The translations under genes and the position numbers were made by a program. From the NCBI GenBank assembly GCA_016717725.1, contig JADKFA010000018.1:1-64000 (forward strand): DNA of 64,000 bases. The letters run 5' to 3'. A model generated the notes under the pieces. It was not told where the DNA came from. It did not search any database and saw only the letters and a list, made by a program, of their open reading frames with translations. Below are positions 35,702 through 45,658 of this stretch, piece by piece. Source of the DNA: Bacteroidota bacterium. Its GTDB lineage: Bacteria > Bacteroidota > Bacteroidia > AKYH767-A > OLB10. Every line of letters begins with the position of its first letter. The first letter of the stretch is position 1.

Positions 35702-37621
35702 TTATTTTTTTTTCTTTTTATTTGTCAATAAGGCAACACTCGAATCTTTTTTATTCTTCGGCTTTACTTGAGTACTATCATTTACTTTTAATGCAGGGTT
35801 TTCGAGAGACTTATTTTGAAGAGGGAGTAAATATCCTTTCAACATTCGTTCTTCGAGGTCGTGTCGTTTGACAGAATCTTTTAAATATTTTTCCATCATT
35901 AAACTTGCAATTGGAGCCGCCCATGTGGCGCCAAATCCTGCGTTTTCAACCATTACAGCAATGGCAATTTTGGGATTATTTCTCGGGGCAAAGGCAACAA
36001 ATAAACTATGATCTTTTCCATGAGGATTTTGAGCAGTTCCCGTCTTTCCACAAATTACGAGCGAATCGAATCTCGCAATTCGCGCAGTTCCAGCTTCAAC
36101 AACGCGTTGCATTCCATCTTGTATGATGGTAAAGTTTTCTGCTGATACTTTTGTATAATGTCGTTCTCCTAAGTTTCTTGTTGTGTTCGGCTTCTTACCA
36201 ATTTGTTTAATAACATGAGGCGTATAGTAATATCCTTTGTTGGCAATGATGCAAATAATATTGGCCATTTGCATGGGGTTAATTCCTAACTCACCCTGAC
36301 CAATACCCAATGAATAAATGGTGGAGGCTTTCCAATGTCCCTTTCCGTAGTACTTATCATAAAATTCAACAGAAGGAATGAGCCCTTTTAACTCATGAGG
36401 CATATCTACGCCAATCTTTTTTCCTACACCAAAGCTCATCTGGTATTCTCTCCATAACCGATACCCATTTTCACTAGATCCATATTTTCTATTGTCGACA
36501 AAAGATCTGAACGTATTACAGAAATAGGGATTACACGAATATTGAATAGCACCTTCTAAGGCGACAGGAGGATGGGAGTGACACTTCACACTTTTGCTTC
36601 CCACAACAAAGGAATGTGGGAATGATGTGTTAATGTTGATGATTCCTTCTTGTAATGCTGCTAGTGCATTCGTCAATTTAAAAGTTGAACCCGGTGGATA
36701 ATAGGCTTGCATGGCTCGGTTGAACAATGGCTTATTCGGATCTCTTAATAAGTATCCGTAATTCTTCGAGCGAACTCTTCCTACTAATAAATTGGGATCA
36801 TAGGATGGAGAAGAAATCATAGCTAAAATTTCTCCTGTTTGTGGTTCAATGGCAACTACAGATCCAATTTTATTTTGCAGAAGTTGTTCTCCATACGATT
36901 GTAAGTCGGCATCTAATGTTGCTACCAAGTTTTGTCCTGCAATAGCAATGGTATCATAAATCCCTCCTTTGTAACTTCCCTTTTCTCTATTAAATACATC
37001 CACCATCACAATACGAACACCTCGCCGACCTCTAAGTTCTAACTCATAGCTCTGTTCAATTCCACTGATTCCAATATAATCACCAATTCGGTAATAAGGA
37101 TTCTTTGCGATTAACTCATCATTTACCTCACCTATATATCCTAAAACGTGAGCTGCAGTGTTGTTAGGATATTTTCTAAGCGTTCGTGGCTGAACATAAA
37201 ATCCTTGAAATTTATAAAGCTTCTCTTGAAATGTTGCGAAAGACTCTGCAGAAATTTGTTTTTCAAATGTACTTGCCTTCATTCGGGAAAATGAAGTAGC
37301 TTTTTTCATTTTATCAATGAAGGACTCTTTGCTAATATCTAATAATTTGCAAAACTCAAGCGTGTCTATTTCTTTCACTTGCTTGGGAATTACCATCAAA
37401 TCATAAACCGCTTGATTGAATGCTACAATTTTTCCTTTACGGTCATAAATCATACCTCGAGCTGGATAGTCAGTGATGTATCGTAATACATTATTCGTGG
37501 CCGACACCGAATAGCTTTCATTGATTACCTGTACATAAAATAATCGAATCAAGAAGATTATCACCACGGAAGTGATGATACCTAAAAAAACGATTCTTTG
37601 ACTTGATCCTGGATTATACAT
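35702..37621 (-). CDS. mrdA: Penicillin-binding protein 2, elongation transpeptidase
   Basis: PBP2 cross-links peptidoglycan with RodA in the elongasome. The 639-residue product has one N-terminal membrane segment (about residues 9-28), a pedestal domain, and a transpeptidase domain with STFK (catalytic Ser312), SCN in QYSCNPYFCN, and KTGTAQNP. The C-terminal tail is Lys-rich and ends KKKK. It is 22 nt upstream of rodA and 118 nt downstream of mreD, in the usual order. Confidence 0.95.
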   Translation of the reverse strand: MYNPGSSQRIVFLGIITSVVIIFLIRLFYVQVINESYSVSATNNVLRYITDYPARGMIYDRKGKIVAFNQAVYDLMVIPKQVKEIDTLEFCKLLDISKESFIDKMKKATSFSRMKASTFEKQISAESFATFQEKLYKFQGFYVQPRTLRKYPNNTAAHVLGYIGEVNDELIAKNPYYRIGDYIGISGIEQSYELELRGRRGVRIVMVDVFNREKGSYKGGIYDTIAIAGQNLVATLDADLQSYGEQLLQNKIGSVVAIEPQTGEILAMISSPSYDPNLLVGRVRSKNYGYLLRDPNKPLFNRAMQAYYPPGSTFKLTNALAALQEGIININTSFPHSFVVGSKSVKCHSHPPVALEGAIQYSCNPYFCNTFRSFVDNRKYGSSENGYRLWREYQMSFGVGKKIGVDMPHELKGLIPSVEFYDKYYGKGHWKASTIYSLGIGQGELGINPMQMANIICIIANKGYYYTPHVIKQIGKKPNTTRNLGERHYTKVSAENFTIIQDGMQRVVEAGTARIARFDSLVICGKTGTAQNPHGKDHSLFVAFAPRNNPKIAIAVMVENAGFGATWAAPIASLMMEKYLKDSVKRHDLEERMLKGYLLPLQNKSLENPALKVNDSTQVKPKNKKDSSVALLTNKKKKK

Positions 37622-37740
37622 GGTTTGTGATGAAGAGTAGCGGGTAGATGTGTCAACAAAAACTTTTACTTTTTATTGTCCCATCAATGTATTCTTTGAA
37701 TGGATATGTTCTATACTGAGTTAGCAGTAATTGCCAAGGA

Positions 37741-38259
37741 TCAATTCGAACTCTTCGGTTTGGCGGTGAGGTACTGTGCAATAATGATTAAGAGCAAAGT
37801 TAATATACTACTTAATGCGATTCTGGTGAGGGTGTCGAAAAATTCAGAGAAACGAAAAACTTCAATGAAGAATAGGAATAAATGATGTACAAATACTAAT
37901 AAGGATGCATAGGTTATATACCAAGGGAATCCCAGCTTTTTAATAGATGGCTCAACCTCTATGTCATACCCATCACGAGGAGCAATGATTTTTAACCAAT
38001 AAGGACGTAAATACATCATAAATAAACAAGCCGAAGCATGCATGCCCGGTGTGTTTTGAAACATGTCGATGGTAATTCCAGTGAGGAATGCAATAGGCAA
38101 CAATAATAGCTTGGGCATATTTACGGGCAACGACAATAGAAACAAAATATAAAGGAAAGGATTGATGAATGTGCCCAGTTGGATATTATTCAGAATCAAA
38201 ATTTGCAAACTGATCAAAAGTAAGAAACGGAAGAGGTGACGTAGAATAACTAAAATCAT
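37741..38259 (-). CDS. mreD: Rod shape-determining protein MreD
   Basis: The 172-residue membrane protein has about five hydrophobic segments. It overlaps mreC by 4 nt and precedes mrdA, the standard place for mreD. Sequence motifs in MreD are weak, and the call depends on topology, length and position. LTGITIDMFQNTPGMHASACLF resembles the conserved MreD segment around GxxxDxxxxxxLG. It bridges MreC to the polymerase complex in the inner membrane. Confidence 0.88.
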   Translation of the reverse strand: MILVILRHLFRFLLLISLQILILNNIQLGTFINPFLYILFLLSLPVNMPKLLLLPIAFLTGITIDMFQNTPGMHASACLFMMYLRPYWLKIIAPRDGYDIEVEPSIKKLGFPWYITYASLLVFVHHLFLFFIEVFRFSEFFDTLTRIALSSILTLLLIIIAQYLTAKPKSSN

Positions 38260-39098
38260 TGCTCGTCCTCCTTTGCTTTATTGAGTTCTTCTAATGAACT
38301 CTGCTCTTGCTTCATCAAATTTCTAACTACATAAACATGACTCAGTCCATTGAAGTTCATTGCCAGCTTTACTTTAATCTTATAGAAAGGCGATCCAGGT
38401 TCTACTTGAAAATCGACAACGCGTCCAATAAAAATTCCTGAAGGATAGGTAGAGGAAAATGCAGTTGTCACTATGGAGTCTCCTTTTAGAATAGGAACCG
38501 TTTTGTCAATTTCATTCAGATACATGTAATTTGGATCATCACCATCCCATTTCAAGGATCCAAAGAATTTGTTGCGCTTAATCATAACCGACGAGCTGCT
38601 TTCTTTGTGAAGCAATGACATCACCGTACAATAATGTTCTGAAACATGATTTACAATTCCAACAATTCCTTTCGGACCTATTACACCCATCTCCGGTTTC
38701 ACCCCTTGCAAACTACCTTTATTAAGTGTAATGAAATTATTACGATGATGCAATGAGTTGTTGATCACATTGGCAGTGATGTACTCGTATTGTTGTAAAT
38801 TGATAGTGTCTTTTACAGGAGAATAAACCGAATCGAGCTCGTATTTATTTTCTGTGAGCTTGGCTCTTAATCTTGCGTTTTCTTCCGCTAAGCTGGTGTT
38901 GTTGTCGCGAAGATGGATGTACTCTTTAACATAATTCACTACTTCCATCGTATTCGTCACCACCTGATTGGTCGCATTCAATACCGAAGCTTGCTGAAAT
39001 CGATTATTCTTAGCAATAAGATAGAAACAAAATATTTGCAGCAGGACAAAAAATAAAATAAAGTTATTTCGCCATATAAGCTGGAAGAGTAACCTCAT
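38256..39098 (-). CDS. mreC: Rod shape-determining protein MreC
   Basis: The 280-residue product has a single N-terminal membrane helix, a coiled-coil segment (about residues 60-95, with ENARLRAKLTENKYEL), and the beta-barrel MreC domain with the sequence LNKGSLQGVKPEMGVIGPKG split over its first strands and TAFSSTYPSGIFIGRV. It is a periplasmic scaffold for PBP2. It starts 54 nt after mreB and overlaps mreD by 4 nt. Confidence 0.92.
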   Translation of the reverse strand: MRLLFQLIWRNNFILFFVLLQIFCFYLIAKNNRFQQASVLNATNQVVTNTMEVVNYVKEYIHLRDNNTSLAEENARLRAKLTENKYELDSVYSPVKDTINLQQYEYITANVINNSLHHRNNFITLNKGSLQGVKPEMGVIGPKGIVGIVNHVSEHYCTVMSLLHKESSSSVMIKRNKFFGSLKWDGDDPNYMYLNEIDKTVPILKGDSIVTTAFSSTYPSGIFIGRVVDFQVEPGSPFYKIKVKLAMNFNGLSHVYVVRNLMKQEQSSLEELNKAKEDEQ

Positions 39099-39152
39099 GT
39101 CTGCAGTTTATTCAACGTGTTGGATTATCAATAAAGGAATTTCCCTTATCAA

Positions 39153-40175
39153 TTAATGTTGAAGGAATTTGTATCGATGAATATTTTTTAATGCAATGCC
39201 GGTACCACGTACTACAGCGCGAAGTGGATCTTCGGCTACATGTACCGGTAGTTTTGTTTTCATGGAAATTCTTTTATCAAGTCCACGAAGCAAAGCTCCA
39301 CCACCTGTTAAATAAATTCCAGTACGGAAAATATCCGCCGATAATTCAGGAGGAGTAATTTCTAATGCTTTTAAAATAGCTTCTTCAATTTTACTGATGG
39401 ATTTATCCAGCGCATGTGCAATTTCTGGATAACTCACTGTAATTTCTTTTGGAATACCCGTCATCAAATCGCGACCATGTACAGCAAAATCAGGAGGAGC
39501 ATTATCCAATTCAGGAAGCGCAGATCCTACTTCAATTTTAATTCGCTCTGCAGTACGCTCTCCAATGAAAATATTATGTTGACGACGCATGTAATCCCAA
39601 ATATCGGTGGTGAATGCATCTCCCGCCACACGAATACTTTGATCGCATACGATACCACCCAATGCGATTACCGCAATTTCAGAAGTACCACCACCAATAT
39701 CAATGATCATATTTCCCATCGGCTCTTCTACATCGATACCAATACCGATTGCAGCAGCCATTGGTTCATGAATTAAATAAACTTCTTTAGCACCCGCATG
39801 TTCTGCAGAGTCACGAACTGCACGTTTTTCAACCTCAGTAATTCCAGATGGAATACAAATGACCATTCTTAATGAAGGCGTAAAAACTTTACTTCCTGAG
39901 CTGATCATTCGAATCATACCCTTGATCATTTGCTCGGCAGCTTCAAAATCTGCAATCACACCATCCTTCAATGGTCGAACCGTCTTGATGTTTTCATGTG
40001 TCTTACCATGCATCATCATTGCCTGTTTTCCAACAGCGATAATTCTACCAGTAGTTCTGTCGATGGCTACGATTGAAGGTTCATCAACCACAACTTTATC
40101 GTTGTGAATAATGAGTGTATTTGCTGTCCCTAAATCGATGGCTATCTCCTGTGTGAGGAAATCAAAGAGTCCCAT
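39153..40175 (-). CDS. mreB: Rod shape-determining protein MreB
   Basis: MreB is the actin homologue that guides cell-wall synthesis along the cell cylinder. The 340-residue product has DLGTANTLI for phosphate binding, PSIVAIDR, MVICIPSGITEVEKRAV, MIIDIGGGTSEIAVIALGG and LTGGGALLRGLDK. It is first in the five-gene leftward cell-shape operon and is 147 nt from purH. The organism should therefore be rod-shaped at some stage. Confidence 0.97.
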   Translation of the reverse strand: MGLFDFLTQEIAIDLGTANTLIIHNDKVVVDEPSIVAIDRTTGRIIAVGKQAMMMHGKTHENIKTVRPLKDGVIADFEAAEQMIKGMIRMISSGSKVFTPSLRMVICIPSGITEVEKRAVRDSAEHAGAKEVYLIHEPMAAAIGIGIDVEEPMGNMIIDIGGGTSEIAVIALGGIVCDQSIRVAGDAFTTDIWDYMRRQHNIFIGERTAERIKIEVGSALPELDNAPPDFAVHGRDLMTGIPKEITVSYPEIAHALDKSISKIEEAILKALEITPPELSADIFRTGIYLTGGGALLRGLDKRISMKTKLPVHVAEDPLRAVVRGTGIALKNIHRYKFLQH

Positions 40176-40322
40176 ACTTACGCGCTTCTTTTAGTTGATT
40201 AATTAAGATTGCTAAATCTTCGAATTGTTTTGTGAACCCGAAATTTAGCACTACTCTTTACTGTTGCAAGGTAATTTTATCGTGTATGCAAAATTGGAAA
40301 GAAAAACTGAATTATGAACTCA

Positions 40323-41849
40323 TTAATGTTTAAAATGACGAACACCTGTAATCACCATCGAAATACCGAGTTCGTTGGCTTTGTCGACTGATTCTTGGTC
40401 GCGCATCGATCCTCCAGGTTGTATCACCGATGTGATGCCTGCTTGATGTGCTATTTCTACACAATCAGGAAATGGAAAAAATGCATCCGATGCCATCACC
40501 GCTCCCTCTAGTGGGAAGCCAAAATGTTCTGCTTTGGCAATGGCTTGTTTTAATGCATCTACTCGAGAAGTTTGACCTACTCCGCTCGCTAATAATTGTC
40601 CATTTTTTGCGAGTACAATTGCATTACTCTTGCTATGCTTTACAATTTTGTTGGCAAAGAGTAAATCATTTATTTCTGATGCCGATGCTTCTTTCAGTGT
40701 TACGTTTTTTAGATGGGAACTCGTTTCAGTAATTTGATCCGCTTCTTGTTCTAAAACCCCATTCATCGCACTTCTGAAAATAGTTTTTGGAGCGATGAAT
40801 GCATTGGTTTTCAATATCATTCTATTCTTTTTCGATTGAAGAACATGCAGGGCTTCTTCTGTAAATCCGGGTGCTAAGAGCACTTCAAAAAACAGCGAAT
40901 TCATGGCTTCTGCAACTTCTAAAGTGATCTCTCGATTGGCAACCAAAATTCCACCAAATGCAGAAACCGGATCTCCAGCAAATGCTTTTTCCCAAGCGGT
41001 GAGCAAATTTGAATCTGAAGCTAGACCACATGCGTTATTATGTTTGATGACCGCAACACTGGGTTCCGAAAAATCTCGAATTAAGGCAATCGCTGCATCA
41101 ACATCCAATAAATTATTGTAACTAAGCTCTTTGCCGTGAAGTTGAGTAAAGACTTCGGCCATGTTTCCGTGGAACATCGCTTTCTGATGTGGATTTTCTC
41201 CATAACGAAGTGCGCGACTTTCCCAGTTTTTAGGCATTTGAACTTGATCATCCATCAATTTCCCATGCGTAAACCAAGAATTAATGGCGCCGTCATAATG
41301 GCTACTGACACCAAAAGCTTTCTGAGCTTGGTTTCTTCTGATTTCTAAAGATGTATTACCATTATGGTTTTCAATTACATCTATTAATATGGAATAGTCA
41401 TTAACAGATGGAATTATTAAGACGTCATTGAAATTTTTAGCAGCACCTCTAATTAAACTTATTCCTCCAATGTCAATCTTTTCGATAATATCTTCTGCAG
41501 ATCCACCTGCTTTCACCGTTTCTTCGAAGGGATATAAATCAACCACTACTAAATCAATAAAGGGTAGTTGATGCTTTTTCATTTCCTCTTGATGGACTTG
41601 GTCGTTTCTTTTTGCCAAGATTCCTCCAAAAACACCGGGATGAAGTGTTTTTACTCTTCCTCCAAGGATGGAAGGATAGCCAGTAATATCTTCCACCGGA
41701 ATTACTGGAATTCCTCTTTCTTTAATAAAATCAAAAGTTCCACCCGTTGCATAGATTATAACTCCAAGTCGATGCAAGCCATCCACAATTTTATCGAGTC
41801 CATCTTTATGATATACAGAGAGTAAGGCAGAGCGCAATTGAATTTCCAT
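40323..41849 (-). CDS. purH: Bifunctional AICAR transformylase/IMP cyclohydrolase
   Basis: PurH carries out the last two steps of IMP synthesis. I start it at ATG 41849 (508 residues); the longer frame needs a TTG at 41876 inside the promoter box. The N-terminal cyclohydrolase domain shows ATGGTFDFI and ILGGRVKTLHPGVFGGILAKR. The C-terminal transformylase domain shows RYGENPHQKA, AVIKHNNACGLAS, DPVSAFGG and PGGSMRDQES. Length is normal. It is a single-gene unit with a candidate -7 box at 41881-41874. Confidence 0.96.
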   Translation of the reverse strand: MEIQLRSALLSVYHKDGLDKIVDGLHRLGVIIYATGGTFDFIKERGIPVIPVEDITGYPSILGGRVKTLHPGVFGGILAKRNDQVHQEEMKKHQLPFIDLVVVDLYPFEETVKAGGSAEDIIEKIDIGGISLIRGAAKNFNDVLIIPSVNDYSILIDVIENHNGNTSLEIRRNQAQKAFGVSSHYDGAINSWFTHGKLMDDQVQMPKNWESRALRYGENPHQKAMFHGNMAEVFTQLHGKELSYNNLLDVDAAIALIRDFSEPSVAVIKHNNACGLASDSNLLTAWEKAFAGDPVSAFGGILVANREITLEVAEAMNSLFFEVLLAPGFTEEALHVLQSKKNRMILKTNAFIAPKTIFRSAMNGVLEQEADQITETSSHLKNVTLKEASASEINDLLFANKIVKHSKSNAIVLAKNGQLLASGVGQTSRVDALKQAIAKAEHFGFPLEGAVMASDAFFPFPDCVEIAHQAGITSVIQPGGSMRDQESVDKANELGISMVITGVRHFKH

Positions 41850-41873
41850 GGTTTCGGAGGATAAATGAGGGTG

Positions 41874-41881
41874 CAAAAGTA
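41874..41881 (-). promoter_or_regulatory. Candidate -7 box for purH
   Basis: TACTTTTG on the minus strand matches TAnnTTTG and lies 24 nt upstream of the ATG at 41849. Confidence 0.5.
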
Positions 41882-41972
41882 GGGTTTAGTGTTAATACCT
41901 ATTAGATTATTTGAAAAAGAAGGGATTTTTCCTTTGTTATTTTAAATGGGAGCAAACTATTTGCATTTGCAT

Positions 41973-42002
41973 TTTGTTATTTGACATTTAAACCTATCTT
42001 TA
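41973..42002 (+). promoter_or_regulatory. Candidate promoter for the T9SS gene at 42200
   Basis: TTTG at 41973-41976 and TATCTTTA at 41995-42002 are 18 nt apart, close to the Bacteroidota TTTG-N19-TAnnTTTG pattern, with one mismatch in the -7 box. Transcription would start near 42009 and give a leader of about 190 nt that includes the G11 tract. Confidence 0.45.
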
Positions 42003-42077
42003 ACTAAAATTTTCAAGATATGTACCGATATATTCAAAAATATTGGATTTGTTGCATCAGGTTTTTTGTGGCTTCCA

Positions 42078-42088
42078 GGGGGGGGGGG
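42078..42088 (+). repeat. Homopolymer of 11 G
   Basis: An uninterrupted run of 11 G in an AT-rich intergenic region, 111 nt before the T9SS gene start and within its predicted leader. Such tracts are prone to slippage and can vary in length between cells, or be misread in sequencing. Confidence 0.95.
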
Positions 42089-42199
42089 CAGTTTAATTGA
42101 ATATTATTTAGCTGTTGTTTGTAGCTCGGGTTGCTTTTCTCTTCAACCCCCAATTGCATTTCTTTAACAATAGTTTTATTCATCTTTAAATAATATATC

Positions 42200-43780
42200 A
42201 TGAAATCTAATTTTAAATTACTCGTTATTTTAATTCTAATATTAATGTATCCATTTCAAATCGTCTTAGCACAATTTACCAATCCTATATTGCCCGACCA
42301 AGCTTTTTCAGCGGGAAACGTTTATGGGCGAAATACAGGTTGTGATATTTTGGATTATGGTGATGTTTATCGCGTGAGTGTTTGGGAGCCATCAAGCACT
42401 ACTCAATCTTTTGGTTGGGTAGTAACTTCAGGAGTCACTCAATATATGGGAACATTACCATTTACTGCAACCGGAGAAATAATTGATCCAGATGTTTGCT
42501 TGTTAATTCATCCCAGCACCCTTGGAATTTATGCTGCTGTGGTGTATTATGATATGACAAACACAGAGTGGGATCTGGAATTTTATGAATGGGATGCCAC
42601 ATCTGCACAGTTTGTGTCCGCATCAATCTTTTATCAATTAGCTGTTGGTTCATTTGGAACAGCCATAAATATTGATGAGAATAAAAGTTCTGATAGCGAA
42701 TTCGCCATTATTTGGGATGATGTCGATGACGTTATACATACTACGGTAGGAGATATGGGATCATTAGTTCTTTATAATGATTTGCAATTGACTTCAGGAA
42801 CGCATCCGGATGTTAGTATGTTCTACGATAACTCAAATGATGTTGTGCACACGACTTATATTGACGGAAATGGCGATTTGCAAATAGTGGATTATGATTT
42901 TGCAGATTTGGTGGCAGGTAATGCGACATCGCCTACTACAATACTTTCTCAAGGCCCCCAAAATGGTGGTGTTTATACCTATCCAAGAATTGCCTGTCCA
43001 TTAGCTTCTGGAGGAAGTGTTACAGACTGGACGGTTGTTGTTGAGGAAGCGGATGTTTCGAATAGCCTATATTATATTGTCGGTTATAACAATGCGACTG
43101 CAAATACTCAGATAATTTACAATGATGGAAACTCTCCATCACCCGCAGATTTAACGTTGGTGCCTAATTATTACGTATCGGTTTGTTATGATAATAATTA
43201 TCCATCCGATGGAATTTGGGTGGGTTGGCAATTTGACGACACTTCTTTTCCATATCAATATAATGGAGTTTACTCAGGTATAATAGACGAGGCGGGTTAT
43301 CCCTTAGTTGTAAAGTGCGATGAGTTTGCAGTTCCTATTGGAACCCCTGATTATTTGCAGGTTCCAACTTCTATTACAGCGAACAATGGTGATTTTTCCG
43401 GATTTCTTTCTCTCGCTGGCCGAAATGGAGTTGATGAATTATTTCTTACCTATCAGAACATCATTATCAACGGTTCAAATGTGGATGATATAAACTTTAA
43501 AACGATTACAGGTGCAAGTGGAATTTCAACATTACGAACAAGTGGTTCAACTGCTAATTCATACGAAGCCTTTGATCAATTGAATGAGGATGCTCCATTG
43601 GAATTGGAAATTTTAAGTATGGAGGGGAAATTACTGTATAAAAAGCAAATATTAAAGCAAGATATTCAAAATAAACTTTCAGAATTTTCGAAGTATTTTT
43701 CGTCTTCTATTTATATTGTGAGGTTAACTTCTTTTGAAACAGGTAAAGTTTATCGCTACAAAACACTTCTCGGTCAATAA
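42200..43780 (+). CDS. T9SS-exported surface protein of unknown function
   Basis: The 526-residue product has a signal peptide ending near IVLAQ and a mature part of about 420 residues with repeated beta-strand blocks such as IYAAVVYYDMTNTEWDLEF and EFAIIWDDVDDVIHT, which look like a beta-propeller. The last ~75 residues resemble a sorting domain (LELEILSMEGKLLYKKQ and SIYIVRLTSFETGKVYRYKTL). Asp and Asn are abundant in loops, which would suit calcium binding. No catalytic motif is recognised. It is followed by a terminator and another T9SS gene. Confidence 0.78.
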   Translation: MKSNFKLLVILILILMYPFQIVLAQFTNPILPDQAFSAGNVYGRNTGCDILDYGDVYRVSVWEPSSTTQSFGWVVTSGVTQYMGTLPFTATGEIIDPDVCLLIHPSTLGIYAAVVYYDMTNTEWDLEFYEWDATSAQFVSASIFYQLAVGSFGTAINIDENKSSDSEFAIIWDDVDDVIHTTVGDMGSLVLYNDLQLTSGTHPDVSMFYDNSNDVVHTTYIDGNGDLQIVDYDFADLVAGNATSPTTILSQGPQNGGVYTYPRIACPLASGGSVTDWTVVVEEADVSNSLYYIVGYNNATANTQIIYNDGNSPSPADLTLVPNYYVSVCYDNNYPSDGIWVGWQFDDTSFPYQYNGVYSGIIDEAGYPLVVKCDEFAVPIGTPDYLQVPTSITANNGDFSGFLSLAGRNGVDELFLTYQNIIINGSNVDDINFKTITGASGISTLRTSGSTANSYEAFDQLNEDAPLELEILSMEGKLLYKKQILKQDIQNKLSEFSKYFSSSIYIVRLTSFETGKVYRYKTLLGQ

Positions 43781-43794
43781 ATTCATAACTAACT

Positions 43795-43823
43795 AAAGGG
43801 GTAGGATAAAACCTCCCCTTTTT
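43795..43823 (+). terminator. Intrinsic terminator after the T9SS gene
   Basis: AAAGGGG-T-AGG pairs with CCT-CCCCTTT around ATAAAA, followed by a T run. It lies between two rightward T9SS genes (57-nt gap), so they are probably separate or attenuated units. Confidence 0.8.
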
Positions 43824-43836
43824 AACAATTTGTAAA

Positions 43837-45483
43837 ATGAAAACTAATTGCATTCATATTCGTACCATAGTATATATAGTGACTCTTGTTGTAATTTTGT
43901 TTTTTCCTTTAAAAGTTTTTAGTCAAAACTTCTCCTTTATTGGTGATAGATCTTTTGGTACTATAGGAGGTGAACAAGAACCTTTGATTCTAAATTATAA
44001 CAATAATATAATTATAGCTGGTCACACTTCATATACAGGAATTGATGGAGATAAAACCGAAATGTCATGCGCAACCTTACCATCTGACTTTGATGTATGG
44101 ATGTTAATGGTTGACTATAATTTCAATATTATTTGGGATAAAACTATTGGAGGGCTTAGTAGGGATGAGATTCACGGATTAGTAATAGATAAAAATAAGG
44201 CAATCGTGTTTTCAGGGGAAACACAGAGTGATTCCTCCTGCAACATTAGTACTCTTACGCGAGGAAATTCTGATCTCTGGTTTTGTATGATTGATAGTAG
44301 TGGGAATAAAATTATCGATAAAAGATATGGGTCAAATGGTGCTGATTTCGCTGGTAAATCGACGAGATGTAGTAATAATGATTTTTTAATTTTTGGTGGA
44401 AGCAGTGGAGGAATAAGTGGTGATAAATCAACACCTGGTTTTGGAGGTAGCGATTTATGGTTGGTCCGAACAGATTCATTGGGAAATAAACTATGGGATA
44501 ACACATATGGCGGATCCTCAAACGAACCCGTGAATTTTATTTCAGATTATTTTATTTATGAGACAAATTCTTCTGAAATTATTTTAGGAGGTCGAACTGC
44601 AAGTTCTATAAGCGGTACCGTCACTTCTATAGGTTATGGACAAGGCGATGCTTGGATACAAAAGTCAGATTCCAATGGGGCTCCCATTTGGGATAAAATA
44701 TTTGGTGGGACAAGTGATGACCGTTTTGGTAAAATTCTTCATACAACTAATGGATATTTGTTGTTAGGCACTTCAAATTCTAAAGTTGGGGGAACTATAT
44801 TAGATTCAGGTCTGTTCGATTATGATGTTTGGATAGTGAAAATTGACACATTAGGCAATCAATTTTGGGAAAAGAGATATGGAGGAATTGGTATCGATTT
44901 CGGAATTGACATTCAAGAAGCACCTGATGGAGGATTTTGGGTACTCGGTGAAACGAATGGTCCGGCAGGATATGATATTTCAGAACCTTCCTATGGAAAT
45001 AGAGATTACTGGATTTTCAAAATTGATTCTGCAGGCAATAAAATCTGGGATAAACGTTTTGGTGGTCCAGGAATTGATAAGCCAAGTAGTTTTATCATAA
45101 TGCCTGATAGCTCAATTTTTATTTGTGGCCATGCTGCTGCAGGAATCTCAGCTGTAAAAGCGGACTCAGGTAAGGGAGGTGATGATTATTGGATTGTACA
45201 TTTTAATTACTACAATAATACCACGGGAATAAACTCAACGAATGCTGCCCAAGGAATCACTGTATCACCTAATCCAACACAAAGTATAATAAATTTAAAA
45301 GGATTGCCGATGGGTCAGTATGAAGCAGTTTTATTTGGAGTGGATGGTCGTGTCATTAAACAATCTCTTTTGCAAGGTGGAAATGATGTGAGTTATTCAC
45401 TTGATGATGTAAGTCCAGGCATGTATTTACTTCGATTTAATGGAGAAAAGTTTACTGCAACGATTAAGGTGATGAAGGAGTGA
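43837..45483 (+). CDS. T9SS-exported protein with tandem propeller-like repeats
   Basis: The 548-residue product has a signal peptide (hydrophobic IVTLVVILFFPLKVFSQ) and about six repeats of roughly 70 residues. Each carries a W-x-x-K-x-D-S-x-G-N-x-x-W-D-K-x-x-GG core, for example IVKIDTLGNQFWEKRYGG and IFKIDSAGNKIWDKRFGG, followed by a GGFWVLGET-type strand. This fits a beta-propeller. The C-terminus (ITVSPNPTQSIINLKG to KVMKE) is a clear T9SS type A sorting domain. No enzymatic motif is seen; adhesion or binding is a guess. Confidence 0.83.
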   Translation: MKTNCIHIRTIVYIVTLVVILFFPLKVFSQNFSFIGDRSFGTIGGEQEPLILNYNNNIIIAGHTSYTGIDGDKTEMSCATLPSDFDVWMLMVDYNFNIIWDKTIGGLSRDEIHGLVIDKNKAIVFSGETQSDSSCNISTLTRGNSDLWFCMIDSSGNKIIDKRYGSNGADFAGKSTRCSNNDFLIFGGSSGGISGDKSTPGFGGSDLWLVRTDSLGNKLWDNTYGGSSNEPVNFISDYFIYETNSSEIILGGRTASSISGTVTSIGYGQGDAWIQKSDSNGAPIWDKIFGGTSDDRFGKILHTTNGYLLLGTSNSKVGGTILDSGLFDYDVWIVKIDTLGNQFWEKRYGGIGIDFGIDIQEAPDGGFWVLGETNGPAGYDISEPSYGNRDYWIFKIDSAGNKIWDKRFGGPGIDKPSSFIIMPDSSIFICGHAAAGISAVKADSGKGGDDYWIVHFNYYNNTTGINSTNAAQGITVSPNPTQSIINLKGLPMGQYEAVLFGVDGRVIKQSLLQGGNDVSYSLDDVSPGMYLLRFNGEKFTATIKVMKE

Positions 45484-45658
45484 TGGAATCTGACTCGCTT
45501 TAGTTTTATTTCTTTAATTGTAGTTCATTATTTGCAATTGATCTAATTTGTTTTCATGTAGTTTTATTAACTACGTCTATATGTCATTGGGTTGACTGAC
45601 ATTAGTCATTTTCTATCTTTTTGGTAGATGGTAGCTTCGTACGCTAATAAAATGTACT

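Larger units (their letters stand above)
41850..42199. other. 350-nt intergenic region between purH and a divergent T9SS gene
   Basis: It holds the purH promoter candidate (41874-41881), a rightward promoter candidate (41973-42002) and an 11-G homopolymer at 42078-42088. The rest is AT-rich with no open frame of note. Confidence 0.7.
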
